This document shows, in pieces, positions 36,478 through 45,390 of a DNA stretch of 63,001 nt (position 1 is its first letter; each line of letters opens with the position of its first letter). The DNA comes from an uncultured Eubacteriales bacterium (GTDB taxonomy: Bacteria; Bacillota; Clostridia; Christensenellales; Borkfalkiaceae). The notes beneath the pieces are model-generated. The model did not search any database. It saw only the letters and a program-made list of their open reading frames with translations, and had not been told where the DNA came from. The stretch lies in assembly GCA_949747905.1 (NCBI GenBank), contig CATKEF010000039.1, forward strand, positions 1 through 63,001. The letters run 5' to 3'. The position numbers were made by a program, and so were the translations under genes.

Positions 36478-36656
36478 TGTCGGGTTCCTCGCTATGCTCG
36501 GAATGACGTAAACCGGCTCGGAATTACATGGTGGTTTGTAATGATTAGATAGCTTGGATTGCGCTCATTGTCATGTTGGGCGCCGGCGAAACATCGGTTC
36601 CCTCGCGTTGCTCGGGATGACAAGGGGGGGACGGGATGACAAGAGCGAAGGGGACG
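36478..36656. repeat. Dispersed repeat cluster and G7 run
   Basis: GGTTCCTCGCTATGCTCGGA-ATGAC, an ATGTTGGGCGCCGGCGAAACATC element, and CCTCGCGTTGCTCGGGATGA-C, followed by seven G (36624-36630) and two further CGGGATGAC/GACGAC remnants. It fills the space between the DUF1538 gene and the PII-like pair. Confidence 0.7.
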
Positions 36657-36668
36657 ACAAAGAAAATT

Positions 36669-38195
36669 TTATTTGAAATAAATAATCTGTTCGTCGTCCG
36701 CGGACAAAATGCGCTTCATGGTAATATTATTGCGCACTTTTGCGGACGTCACGGCTTTGAAACCGAGTGCCTGTATTGTTATAAGCGGTGTCATTGCGAC
36801 CATTGCGACAACTCCGAATGCGTTTGTGAGTATGCTTTCAACGCCCCCGGGAAGCGCCACGCAGGCGCCTATCGCAAGTGGCAGAATAAAACTGGAAGTA
36901 AGCGGACCGCTGGCGACTCCGCCCGAGTCGAATGCGATAGCGGTATAAATTCTTGGTACAAAAAACGACAGCCCGAGAGATATTGCGTATCCGGGAATAA
37001 GATAGTATAAAAGGGAGAAGCCGTAAATCATCCTTATAAGAGAAAGACATATTGAAACACCCACCGCAAGAGACAGCGCAATCAGCATCTCCGTTTTCTT
37101 TACGCCGCCGCCCGTAATCTCTTCAACTTGTTTGTTAAGAACGTGAACCGCGGGCTCGGCAAGAACGACGACCATACCGAGCGCAAAGCCGAACGCCGCG
37201 AGCAGCGCGGGATGATGCTCGGCAAATTGTTGACCCAGTTTAAAGCCTATCGGCATAAAACCGACGACGACGGCGACGAGAAATATAACAAGTCCTAAAA
37301 ACGTATAGATAAGACCTATCCCGATTTGCAACAATTTCTTTTTTGGGAGTTTCAAAACCGTGAACTGTAAAATTGCAAAGAAAAGAACAATAAGACCGAG
37401 CGCTTTGAGAACGTCCAGGGAATGTTCCAGAACTATATGCCCGAAATTGGCGAGACCGGATTCGACCGAATAGTCCGCAAGCTTGTATACGATTTCCCCT
37501 TCTGACGTCATTGCAAGCGCCATTACGGCAAGCATAGGACCGATGGAACAGAGCGCGATAAGACCGAAACTGTTTTCGTTTGAATTCTTGCCGCCTATAG
37601 TCGTTGCGATGCCAACGCCGAGCGCCATAATGAACGGAACGGTGATGGGACCCGTGGTTACTCCGCCCGAATCGAACGCAAGCGCGAGAAAGCCGCCTTT
37701 GCCGCATTCTATAAGTATTGCGCAAAGTGCAAAAAGCAGCATATAGAAGAACATTAAAAGCAGAGAAAGGTCTTTACGGAACACTATTTTCAAAATGGCT
37801 ATTACAAGGAAGAGCCCCACACCCGCGCCGACGGTAATTATGAGAACGGTTCCGTCGATTACCGCGCTTACCTGGCTTGCAAGCACCGATAAATCGGGTT
37901 CGGCGACGGTAATCAATACGCCCATTACAAAACAGACGGAAATAAGTATTATAAGTTTTTTCGATTTTGTAAGTCCCGCGCCGACATGCCCGCCCATAGG
38001 CGTCATCGCAAGGTCGGCGCCAAGATTGAAGAGCCCTATACCAAAAATAAGAAAAACGGCGGATACGGCAAATGCCGCCGTCTCCGTCGACGTCAGATTT
38101 ACGAGGGGCGTGAAAGACAATGTCAGTACTATAACCGTTACGGGCAATACCGATATTAACGCTTCTTTAAGTTTGAACAGTAAAGATTTGAGCAT
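36669..38195 (-). CDS. DUF1538 membrane transporter
   Basis: A 508-residue membrane protein with about 12 helices in two repeated halves. Each half carries the family motif AFDSGGV-[TA]-[TS]-GP: AFDSGGVTTGPITVPFIMALG near residue 175 and AFDSGGVASGPLTSSFILPLA near 425. A second repeated pair, ADLAMTPMGGHVG and AEPAVHVLNKQVEEITGGG, also fits. DUF1538 proteins are putative transporters of unknown substrate, often encoded with PII-like proteins. Here two PII-like genes follow on the same strand, implying ligand-controlled transport. The family call is firm and the function unknown. Confidence 0.85.
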   Translation of the reverse strand: MLKSLLFKLKEALISVLPVTVIVLTLSFTPLVNLTSTETAAFAVSAVFLIFGIGLFNLGADLAMTPMGGHVGAGLTKSKKLIILISVCFVMGVLITVAEPDLSVLASQVSAVIDGTVLIITVGAGVGLFLVIAILKIVFRKDLSLLLMFFYMLLFALCAILIECGKGGFLALAFDSGGVTTGPITVPFIMALGVGIATTIGGKNSNENSFGLIALCSIGPMLAVMALAMTSEGEIVYKLADYSVESGLANFGHIVLEHSLDVLKALGLIVLFFAILQFTVLKLPKKKLLQIGIGLIYTFLGLVIFLVAVVVGFMPIGFKLGQQFAEHHPALLAAFGFALGMVVVLAEPAVHVLNKQVEEITGGGVKKTEMLIALSLAVGVSICLSLIRMIYGFSLLYYLIPGYAISLGLSFFVPRIYTAIAFDSGGVASGPLTSSFILPLAIGACVALPGGVESILTNAFGVVAMVAMTPLITIQALGFKAVTSAKVRNNITMKRILSADDEQIIYFK

Positions 38196-38225
38196 TGTTA
38201 CTATTATCCGTATAATTACGAATAT

Positions 38226-38254
38226 ATATTATCATATAATCGACCGTATTGCAA
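38226..38254 (-). promoter_or_regulatory. Promoter of the DUF1538 gene
   Basis: On the minus strand TTGCAA (38254-38249), a 17-bp spacer and TAATAT (38231-38226), about 30 bases before the start codon. The boxes are weaker than elsewhere. Confidence 0.55.
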
Positions 38255-38293
38255 CGGTAACAAACGGAAGAATTGAAAAATCGGGTCTTTTAT

Positions 38294-38322
38294 TTGACTT
38301 TTCAAAATAGTTTTTATATTAT
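38294..38322 (+). promoter_or_regulatory. Promoter of the M60 peptidase gene
   Basis: TTGACT (38294-38299), a 17-bp spacer and TATTAT (38317-38322), about 47 bases before the start codon. Confidence 0.75.
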
Positions 38323-38369
38323 ATATTCAGTCCGACTATATTAATACACGTTTTTTAAGGAGATATGTT

Positions 38370-41300
38370 TTGAATAAATCGGTAAGCGAGACGATTAAAA
38401 AGAAATTGAACAAAAAAATTATCGCGGCAGTTTCAGCCGTGGCCGCCGTTCTGATTGTTCTGGCAATAGTTTTGCCTATTGTGCTGGGAGCAAACCCCGA
38501 AAAACCTTTTGCGGTTCCCGAAAACAGGCTTCCCACTGAAGAAAAGTATGCGTTGAAAAAATATGACTATGATGATTTGGACGAGGTGCAGACTACTTTG
38601 CGTGCGGACGTTCTCAACGTTACGAAACGCGACCTGCCCCGTCAGACGCCGCAGATACTCGAAGACATTTTTACGCTTGTCTACAATACGGACACTAAAA
38701 CTCTCGGCGCGGCTTACGGTCAGTATAACGCTTCGTCAGTCGAACGTGTTTCGCAGATTACGTTCACCCAATATCCCGCGCCGAATCATACGATTAGTTC
38801 GGCTATGTTTCAGAATGAAGCCGCAGCTGCGTCCGTGACCGAGGCACAGTATTTTACATATTACAAGTATATGCTTATGACCCAGGGTCAGCATCTTGCT
38901 CACGAATCTGCGCGCAGGTCCAGGAGTTCTTACCGCGCGTTCGGGGATTCCACGCCCAGAACGGCAGAAGATTCTCTTACGGGTTGGCTTAAAAAACACC
39001 CCGCCGCGGACGCGCAGTACGGCGCGGTCAAGGGTGAAAACAACGCGGTTGAAAAAGTGATTACGTTAGACCCGTTGTACCGTGGTTATCACGCCGCCGG
39101 GCTTTATCTTCCCGCGGGCGAGGTTGTGACCGTGAAGGTGGAAGGGCTTGCCGCGGGCGAAAGAATCTCAATCAATATCGGAGAACAGAATACTTTGGCT
39201 TGGAGAGGGTCTGTTCCCGGCGCGGCCCTGACCGAGGTAAACAACGAGACGGGCGGCATCAACACGGTGACGTTCAAGGACAGTACTTCGGATAATTTCT
39301 TCAAGCAGGCGGATATGGTTACCGTGCTCGGGAAATTTTACGATTATAACTCGACGTCTACCCCGTTTTTACAGAGTCAATGGAATAGACAGAACAGTCG
39401 TACGCCATGGCTTTCCGCGTCGTTTACTTTTGATAAAAACGGAGAATACGAGATAGGTTTTCCTTTCGGCGGGGTAATGCACATTGCTCCCAATAACTGC
39501 TATTCGGCAGTCAAAACGACTATAACGGGCGCGGTGGAAACTCCGCATTACATACTCGGCGTTACGACTCCTGAATACTTTGACGAGTATCTCAAAGACG
39601 CTCCCGGCGTTGTCGCCGTGCTCGATACGGAAAACGGACAGCTTATTGGCCCTACCGGCGAAATGGGAACAAAAGGCTATATGCGCGGGGTAAAGAAAGA
39701 TGAAATAGATAAACTTGCTATGCTATGGCATTCTTTCTTTTCCGTAAACGAATCTTTCACGGGCGGAGTATATAACCGCTATAATAAAGTTATGTTCGAC
39801 TGGCACGTTCCTGCGGGCGCGGCGGTTGCCCTCGGCGGTCATACGTACGCCTGTCCCACCAGTTGGTTCGGTAACGCTATGAGTTACCGCGGACTTCTTT
39901 CTTACGGACAATGGGGTATTCTGCACGAAGTGGGACACAATCACGGCAGCGTATACGGCTCTATTTGGGGTTTTGCCACGGGAAGAGAGGGCGAGGTCAG
40001 AAATAATGCTCTTACGTTATTGTCGTACATAATGTTCTGCGACGTGGGTACTACAATTAGAATGGGAGGTACAGCCGAACACGGCGGTTATGCCAACCCT
40101 TACAGCGTTTTGACGGAAACCTTGAAATTCAAAGATAAGGGCGAGGATTTCAACGACGGTACTTACGGATATTTTCAATGTCTCGGTATGTATGCGAACA
40201 TAATGCATTCTTTCGGGGCGGAAAAATACTACGAGTTGTTATATACATATAAATCGGTTCCCTCTTATGCTTCCAATAAGCGTGCCGATTTCGCATATCG
40301 TTGCTCGCTTATTTACGGAATGAATTTTATTAAATATTTCAATACGTTTTATTCGGCGAATATTACCGAAACAATGTTTACCGAAGAACAGCTTGCGATG
40401 ATGAACGGATTGCCCGATTATCAGCCCGTGACGAATTTCTATGCGGGTACTATTGACGGCGTAAAGACTTCGGGCGACTATATCGTAACTTTCGGCGATG
40501 ATTTGATTTTCGATTTGAAGGGAAAAACAATCAGTACGCTCGACGACGGAGACAATAAAGGTTTTGAGATAATATCGGTGGAAAAACCTGCGCACGGAAA
40601 TATCGAAAAGCAGGAAGACGGTACATGGAAATATTCGTTCGATAAGACATATATAGGGGTCTTCGACGAATTTTCGTTCAGCGTTAAACTCAAAGACGGC
40701 GTGATTCACAGATTTACGGTGACTCTCAGAATAAACTATAACGGCGGAGAACTCGGTTTTTACGACGAGCTCCCGTCGACCGCCTGGGACGCCGCGGAAG
40801 AGCATATAAAGACTGCGGAACCGCAGGTTTCGTCTCTTGCTCATTCCTATATTCCCTCTTATAATTCCGGAAGAATAAAACAGGCTCGCGTACTGAAATA
40901 TTACTGGAAAGCTCCCGTGAGCGGAGAGGTTTCGCTTTCTGCGCAGAGCGACGACGGCATAAGGCTTTATTTCGGTAAAGATTTCGAAGATATGGAGTTG
41001 CTTTTGCAGTTGGATACGTATAACACGGGATACAGCGACGAAAAAAGCGCCAAGGTTACCGTCGAAAAAGACAAGATGTACGCGGTGAAAATATTAAACG
41101 TGAACGCCGGCGGACCGGGGTCTGCTTCGGTGGCGTATAAAAACGAAGACGGAACATACGTCATTATTCCGGACAGTCAGGTATTCAATCCGTCGCTCCC
41201 GCTCGACAGGGAACTGCCGGTGTATGTGTTCGAACCGCAGTTTATGGTATCCAAGAAGGATAATATCAAAATATCCAATTCGGGTACCGATAAAAGCGAG

Positions 41301-42722
41301 TGGTCGGTTGTGGAAGCTCCCGACGGCAACCGCGTAAGCGACGGAAGATTTATAATCGAACATATGACGGACGAAGAGACGGGCGAAGTCACCGAGTTTA
41401 AAACGGACAAATGGGATTGGCTGGTTGACGGTCAGACAAACACGATTTTCCACACCGCATGGAAGGGTGCCGGCGTGAAGGCTCCCACTCCCGAATCGCC
41501 CGATGTGTTTATTTTCGATACGGCGAGGGAGCAGACTTTCAACTATTTCACGATTACGACGCGACTCACCCATAACGACGATGCAAGAATAACCAAATAC
41601 AGGCTTTCGATATCCTCGGACGGCGTGAATTATAAGACCGTTTCGGCGGCGTTGCCGGAAAATACGGACGATATACTGTCCTATGTAAACACCAACGGTA
41701 CAAAAGTCGCGCAACTTAAGTTCAACGGTGTTCAGGGAAGGTACTGGAAACTGGAAGTTATGGCTACGTCGGGCAGAAATTTCACGATAATTTCCGAGTT
41801 GGATGCGGGTATAATTTCAAATACTCAGAGAGTTGTGCCTTCCACTACCAAACAGTTCTTTACAACGGGTGGCTGGAAGAATTCTTCGGAGTTAGAGGAC
41901 GAGCCGAGCGGTTATATGATTGCCGATAAGGCAAACGAAAAAATGGTTGTAAGATTCCGCGGCGAAAGTTTTGCGATGTATGCCGCGGTGGGCTCGGGAT
42001 ACGGCTCTGCGGACGTTTATCTCGACGGCAGGAAATACGAAACTTTCAGTACGGCGAGCGAACACCCCGAACTGAGAAAACTCGTTCTTAATATTGAAAA
42101 TCTCGAAGATAAGGAGCACACTGTGGAAATCATCACCAATTCGGCAGCTAAACTGATGGTTAATGTTATCGGCATACCCTATACGGCAAGTCTTGTCAAC
42201 GCGCCCAATATTTATCTGGAACGCGCGCTTACGATTTCTCTGGTTGTATTCGTGCTGTTGTTTGTCGCGGTTGCGGCGTTTATTGCCGTTCTCGTATTCG
42301 TACCCAAATTCCGTACAATGGTTTTCGGTAACAAGTTAATGCAAAAGCTCGATAACCGCGAGAAAAAACCTAAACGGGAAAAACCCTCAAAACCCGCCGC
42401 TAAAAAGTCAGCGGAGTCCGAGTCGAGAACGGACAGAGTGAATGCGGCTCTCGCCGAATTGCGGACGTCGAAAAAAACCGAGAATAAAGCGGCGGAGCCT
42501 GCGGCTGCGCCCGTTAAACAGAAAACGGCGGAAAAAACTGTTGTGAAAGCGACGGTCAAGACGCCCGAAACAAAGACAACAGCTGCAAAAAGCACCGTAA
42601 AACAGGCGGAAAAGAAGGAAGCGAAGCCTGCGGCAAAATCAGTTAATAAAGAATCCGAGGCAAAAGCGGCTAAAACACCCGCCAAGCCTGCGGACGGAAA
42701 AACAAATTCCGGTAAAAAATAA
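38370..42722 (+). CDS. Membrane-anchored M60 (enhancin-like) metallopeptidase
   Basis: A 1450-residue protein predicted to cleave O-glycosylated or mucin-like proteins at the cell surface, the known activity of M60 peptidases. The zinc motif HEVGH lies at 519-523, with Glu542 in EVRNN as the likely third ligand. A helix at 17-40 anchors the N-terminus. After the catalytic domain come a PA14-like domain (about 792-935), an F5/8-type discoidin domain (about 965-1140) and another beta-sandwich (about 1155-1277). A second helix (about 1285-1310) follows, then a cytoplasmic tail of about 135 residues rich in Lys, Ala, Pro and Glu. The start is TTG at 38370, seven bases after AAGGAG; the nearby ATG at 38364 meets a stop after two codons. 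It opens the surface-degradation locus. Confidence 0.88.
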   Translation: MNKSVSETIKKKLNKKIIAAVSAVAAVLIVLAIVLPIVLGANPEKPFAVPENRLPTEEKYALKKYDYDDLDEVQTTLRADVLNVTKRDLPRQTPQILEDIFTLVYNTDTKTLGAAYGQYNASSVERVSQITFTQYPAPNHTISSAMFQNEAAAASVTEAQYFTYYKYMLMTQGQHLAHESARRSRSSYRAFGDSTPRTAEDSLTGWLKKHPAADAQYGAVKGENNAVEKVITLDPLYRGYHAAGLYLPAGEVVTVKVEGLAAGERISINIGEQNTLAWRGSVPGAALTEVNNETGGINTVTFKDSTSDNFFKQADMVTVLGKFYDYNSTSTPFLQSQWNRQNSRTPWLSASFTFDKNGEYEIGFPFGGVMHIAPNNCYSAVKTTITGAVETPHYILGVTTPEYFDEYLKDAPGVVAVLDTENGQLIGPTGEMGTKGYMRGVKKDEIDKLAMLWHSFFSVNESFTGGVYNRYNKVMFDWHVPAGAAVALGGHTYACPTSWFGNAMSYRGLLSYGQWGILHEVGHNHGSVYGSIWGFATGREGEVRNNALTLLSYIMFCDVGTTIRMGGTAEHGGYANPYSVLTETLKFKDKGEDFNDGTYGYFQCLGMYANIMHSFGAEKYYELLYTYKSVPSYASNKRADFAYRCSLIYGMNFIKYFNTFYSANITETMFTEEQLAMMNGLPDYQPVTNFYAGTIDGVKTSGDYIVTFGDDLIFDLKGKTISTLDDGDNKGFEIISVEKPAHGNIEKQEDGTWKYSFDKTYIGVFDEFSFSVKLKDGVIHRFTVTLRINYNGGELGFYDELPSTAWDAAEEHIKTAEPQVSSLAHSYIPSYNSGRIKQARVLKYYWKAPVSGEVSLSAQSDDGIRLYFGKDFEDMELLLQLDTYNTGYSDEKSAKVTVEKDKMYAVKILNVNAGGPGSASVAYKNEDGTYVIIPDSQVFNPSLPLDRELPVYVFEPQFMVSKKDNIKISNSGTDKSEWSVVEAPDGNRVSDGRFIIEHMTDEETGEVTEFKTDKWDWLVDGQTNTIFHTAWKGAGVKAPTPESPDVFIFDTAREQTFNYFTITTRLTHNDDARITKYRLSISSDGVNYKTVSAALPENTDDILSYVNTNGTKVAQLKFNGVQGRYWKLEVMATSGRNFTIISELDAGIISNTQRVVPSTTKQFFTTGGWKNSSELEDEPSGYMIADKANEKMVVRFRGESFAMYAAVGSGYGSADVYLDGRKYETFSTASEHPELRKLVLNIENLEDKEHTVEIITNSAAKLMVNVIGIPYTASLVNAPNIYLERALTISLVVFVLLFVAVAAFIAVLVFVPKFRTMVFGNKLMQKLDNREKKPKREKPSKPAAKKSAESESRTDRVNAALAELRTSKKTENKAAEPAAAPVKQKTAEKTVVKATVKTPETKTTAAKSTVKQAEKKEAKPAAKSVNKESEAKAAKTPAKPADGKTNSGKK

Positions 42723-42737
42723 TAAACTTTAAAAAAG

Positions 42738-42761
42738 CTCTCCCTATGGGAGAGTTTTTTT
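42738..42761 (+). terminator. Terminator of the M60 gene
   Basis: CTCTCCC / GGGAGAG stem with loop TAT and seven T. Confidence 0.9.
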
Positions 42762-42796
42762 ATGCCAATGAGATTTGAAAAAACAAAAATCGGCTA

Positions 42797-42825
42797 TTGA
42801 CAAACCGAAATTTCGGTGCGATAAT
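42797..42825 (+). promoter_or_regulatory. Promoter with embedded operator ahead of the two-component system
   Basis: TTGACA (42797-42802), a 17-bp spacer and GATAAT (42820-42825). The spacer contains the perfect 14-bp palindrome ACCGAAATTTCGGT (42804-42817), an ideal place for a repressor or activator dimer to control initiation. Confidence 0.8.
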
Positions 42826-42832
42826 TGAATTA

Positions 42833-42872
42833 ATTAAGGGGTACCCCTTAATCCTTTGCCTCGGCAAAGGAT
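42833..42872 (+). promoter_or_regulatory. Two overlapping palindromes in the regulator leader
   Basis: ATTAAGGGGTACCCCTTAAT (42833-42852) is a perfect 20-bp palindrome. ATCCTTTGCC-TC-GGCAAAGGAT (42851-42872) is a perfect hairpin sharing its first two bases. They lie at and just after the predicted transcript start, so they may be operators or an RNA structure that controls read-through. No T run follows. Confidence 0.6.
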
Positions 42873-42908
42873 TAATAAATTTAACGGCATTCCCGTTACG
42901 GAGGGGAA

Positions 42909-43619
42909 ATGAAATTCAGAGTATGCGTTGTGGAGGACAATGACGAAGCAAGCAAACTGCTTTGCGGGTATATCGGAGAATACGGAAAGAGCAAGAATAT
43001 AGATTTCGGCGTCACCCGTTATGCCGACGCGCTTGATTTTCTTGAAGAATTCCGCGGAAATTTCGATATGATTTTTATGGACATAGAGCTGCCGCATATG
43101 GACGGAATGGAGGCCGTGCGCCGCATACGCGAGACGGATAAACACGTTATTGTGATTTTCGTTACCAATATGGCGCAATATGCCGTTAAGGGCTACGAGG
43201 TCAGCGCTCTGGATTTCATAGTAAAACCCGTTTCTTATTCGGCTTTCGCAATAAAGATGGACAGGGCTATCGAGCGCTTCAAATCCGTTCAGGACAGGGA
43301 AATATGGATAACCGAGAGGAACAACAAGCGCAGATTGAGAACTTCCGAGATAAAATACGTGGAGGTCGTGCATCATAGCGTGGTTTTTCATACGACGGGC
43401 GGAGATTATACGACTTACGGTCAGTTGAACGTCGTTTGCGAGGAACTTGCGGACGCTCCTTTCGCGCTTTGCAATCGCTGTTTTCTTGTCAACCTGCATT
43501 ACGTCACCGCGATTGACGATTTTTCGGTGACGGTAGCCGGGGAGAAATTACAGATTTCCCGAAACAGGAAAAAAAGTTTTCTTAAAAGTCTAAACGAGTA
43601 TCTCGGAGGCAAATGGTAG
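42909..43619 (+). CDS. LytTR-family response regulator (AgrA-like)
   Basis: A 236-residue regulator. The receiver domain (1-120) has acidic residues VEDND, the phosphorylation site Asp58 in IFMDIELP, and Lys in FIVKP. The LytTR DNA-binding domain (about 135-236) shows KRRLRTSEIKYVEVVHHSVVF-type strands and FALCNRCFLVNLHYV. It would act as a dimer on direct repeats upstream of target promoters. GGAGGGG precedes the ATG. The kinase begins one base after its stop. Being followed by a GH3 gene and preceded by the M60 gene, its targets are probably these surface enzymes, which is inference. Confidence 0.92.
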   Translation: MKFRVCVVEDNDEASKLLCGYIGEYGKSKNIDFGVTRYADALDFLEEFRGNFDMIFMDIELPHMDGMEAVRRIRETDKHVIVIFVTNMAQYAVKGYEVSALDFIVKPVSYSAFAIKMDRAIERFKSVQDREIWITERNNKRRLRTSEIKYVEVVHHSVVFHTTGGDYTTYGQLNVVCEELADAPFALCNRCFLVNLHYVTAIDDFSVTVAGEKLQISRNRKKSFLKSLNEYLGGKW

Positions 43620-43620
43620 A

Positions 43621-44949
43621 ATGCCCACGCTCAACCTTTACCGCCTTCTGTTTATGGCGGAAATCTTTACCGCTGAATTTCTGTTTATGTTCCGTATGGA
43701 AAAGCGCAAGCTGTTCGTTTTGCGGTTTTTGGGCTGTATACTCGTCGGATGCGCGTTCACATTTGCGCTTCCTTTGCATTACAACGCTTTTTACACTTCG
43801 TTTACTTTTTTGTTGTTCTTTTCGGTTACCGTCCCGATGATGAAATTCTGTTGCGACATATCCTGGAGCAATGCTTTCTTCTGCGGAATTGCCGCTTATA
43901 CCATACAGCATTTCGCTTACGGGCTTGCGAACCTGCTGATGACTCTGATAAGTTGGGGAACAAGTCCTATTCTTGGAGTTTATTTCGAGGGTATATTCAG
44001 TTTTTCCTCTTTCGACTGGGGTTCGCTTTTTATCGCGCTCGTTTATGTGCTTGCTTATTACGTCACGTATTCGCTGATGTATATGATATTCCTGCGCAAA
44101 ATAAAGCGCGGCGAGAATTTCAAAATACGCAGTACTTCCATAATGGCGCTTGTCGGAGTGGGACTTGTCGTCGATATTTTCTTCAATGCCGTGGTGGTCT
44201 ATTATGGCGATAACGACAACGTCGTGACCTCCGTTCTGAATATACTCTATGAAAACACTTGCTGTTTCTTTCTTTTGTACGTTCAGTTCGGACTTATCAG
44301 AGCGGGGGAACTCAAAAGCGAACTTACAACCGCGCAAATTCTTTTGCGCGAAAAGGAGAGACAGTATAACCTGTCTAAAGAGAGTATCGAACTCATAAAT
44401 CTCAAATGCCACGATTTGAAGCATCAGATTCGCGCCATAGGCGAGGGCAACAGGCTGCCCGCAAAGACGGTGCGCGAAATCGAGAGCGCAATTTCCATTT
44501 ACGACGCGGAAGTGCGAACGGATAATGAGGTCCTGGACATTATTCTGACGGAAAAAAGCCTGAAATGCGCGGCGGAGGGGATAGCGCTTACTTGCGTCGC
44601 GGACGGAAAATCTTTGGAATTTATGGACAAGACGGACGTCTACTCGCTTTTCGGTAACGCTTTGGATAATGCTATCGAGGCGGTTTTGCGATTGGAGGAG
44701 AAAAAACGAAACGTCGGCGTGGTTGTGCGAAGCAAGGGAGATATGGTCTCTGTCAACGTGCACAATTCGTACGACGGACAAGCGGTGATTGGCGCCGACG
44801 GTTTTCCCGTCACTACAAAGGAGAATAAGAATTTTCACGGTATAGGACTGAAATCGATACGTCAGATTGCCGAAAAATATCACGGAATATGTACAGTGTC
44901 TACGAACGAGGATACTTTTATTCTGAACGTACTTTTGGCGAGAAAATGA
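43621..44949 (+). CDS. GHKL sensor histidine kinase (AgrC-like)
   Basis: A 442-residue membrane kinase, partner of the preceding regulator. Six or seven hydrophobic helices fill residues 1-225. The phospho-acceptor is His264 in KCHDLKHQIR, followed by the N box LFGNALDNAIEAV and the G box FHGIGLKSIRQIAEKYHG of the GHKL ATPase fold. This layout is that of AgrC/ComD kinases, many of which sense peptides within the membrane. No AgrB- or AgrD-like gene is in the window, so the signal is unknown. A 96-residue membrane protein 150 bases downstream could be an accessory partner. Confidence 0.92.
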   Translation: MPTLNLYRLLFMAEIFTAEFLFMFRMEKRKLFVLRFLGCILVGCAFTFALPLHYNAFYTSFTFLLFFSVTVPMMKFCCDISWSNAFFCGIAAYTIQHFAYGLANLLMTLISWGTSPILGVYFEGIFSFSSFDWGSLFIALVYVLAYYVTYSLMYMIFLRKIKRGENFKIRSTSIMALVGVGLVVDIFFNAVVVYYGDNDNVVTSVLNILYENTCCFFLLYVQFGLIRAGELKSELTTAQILLREKERQYNLSKESIELINLKCHDLKHQIRAIGEGNRLPAKTVREIESAISIYDAEVRTDNEVLDIILTEKSLKCAAEGIALTCVADGKSLEFMDKTDVYSLFGNALDNAIEAVLRLEEKKRNVGVVVRSKGDMVSVNVHNSYDGQAVIGADGFPVTTKENKNFHGIGLKSIRQIAEKYHGICTVSTNEDTFILNVLLARK

Positions 44950-45099
44950 CAGAAAAGGACGAAATTCCGCTCGTTCGGGCTGAATGCGTTGAAAAAACAA
45001 ACAATTCATTATAGAATTCGCTTGGGAGCGGGAAGTGCGCAGTCCCGAACCTTAATCCGCGCCGAAAGCTGCGCGGAGGAAATTTTAAGGAGGAATTCT

Positions 45100-45390
45100 A
45101 TGATGGATTCAATGAAGAAATTACCATGGGGTATATTCGCGGGGATATGCGGAATAGTCGTTTTCTTTTCGACTGTCGGCGTAATCGCCGCTTTTATTAT
45201 CCTGAGTGCAATCGCGGGTGCGACTTCGGACGGTACGACTCTCTTTGCTACCTGGTATCAGAAAACTTTGTTTGCCGCGGACATAATTTTCGGGGTCGGC
45301 TTGATTCTGTCCGTAAGTATGTTCGTTATAAAGAAGCTCGACAAGAAAAGAGAGAGGGAGGAACTGACAAATGAAGTCCAAAGTGTTTAA
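45100..45390 (+). CDS. Small two-helix membrane protein before GH3
   Basis: A 96-residue protein starting at ATG 45100, seven bases after AAGGAGG; the frame is open further upstream but without a ribosome site. Helices lie near residues 9-32 and 50-72, followed by a Lys/Arg/Glu-rich cytoplasmic tail. Its end overlaps the start of the GH3 gene by 20 bases, so the two are translationally coupled. I do not recognise a family. Coupling suggests it helps place or regulate the membrane-bound glycosidase, or is a small partner of the kinase just upstream. Confidence 0.7.
   Translation: MMDSMKKLPWGIFAGICGIVVFFSTVGVIAAFIILSAIAGATSDGTTLFATWYQKTLFAADIIFGVGLILSVSMFVIKKLDKKREREELTNEVQSV

Noticed and set aside
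38364-38372. ATG start for the M60 gene at 38364
   Set aside because: It reads ATG TTT TGA and stops at once; TTG 38370 is in the long frame and better spaced from AAGGAG.
42909-44949. Complete agr-type quorum-sensing system
   Set aside because: Only regulator and kinase are present. The nearby 96-residue protein shows no AgrB features and no AgrD-like peptide was found.
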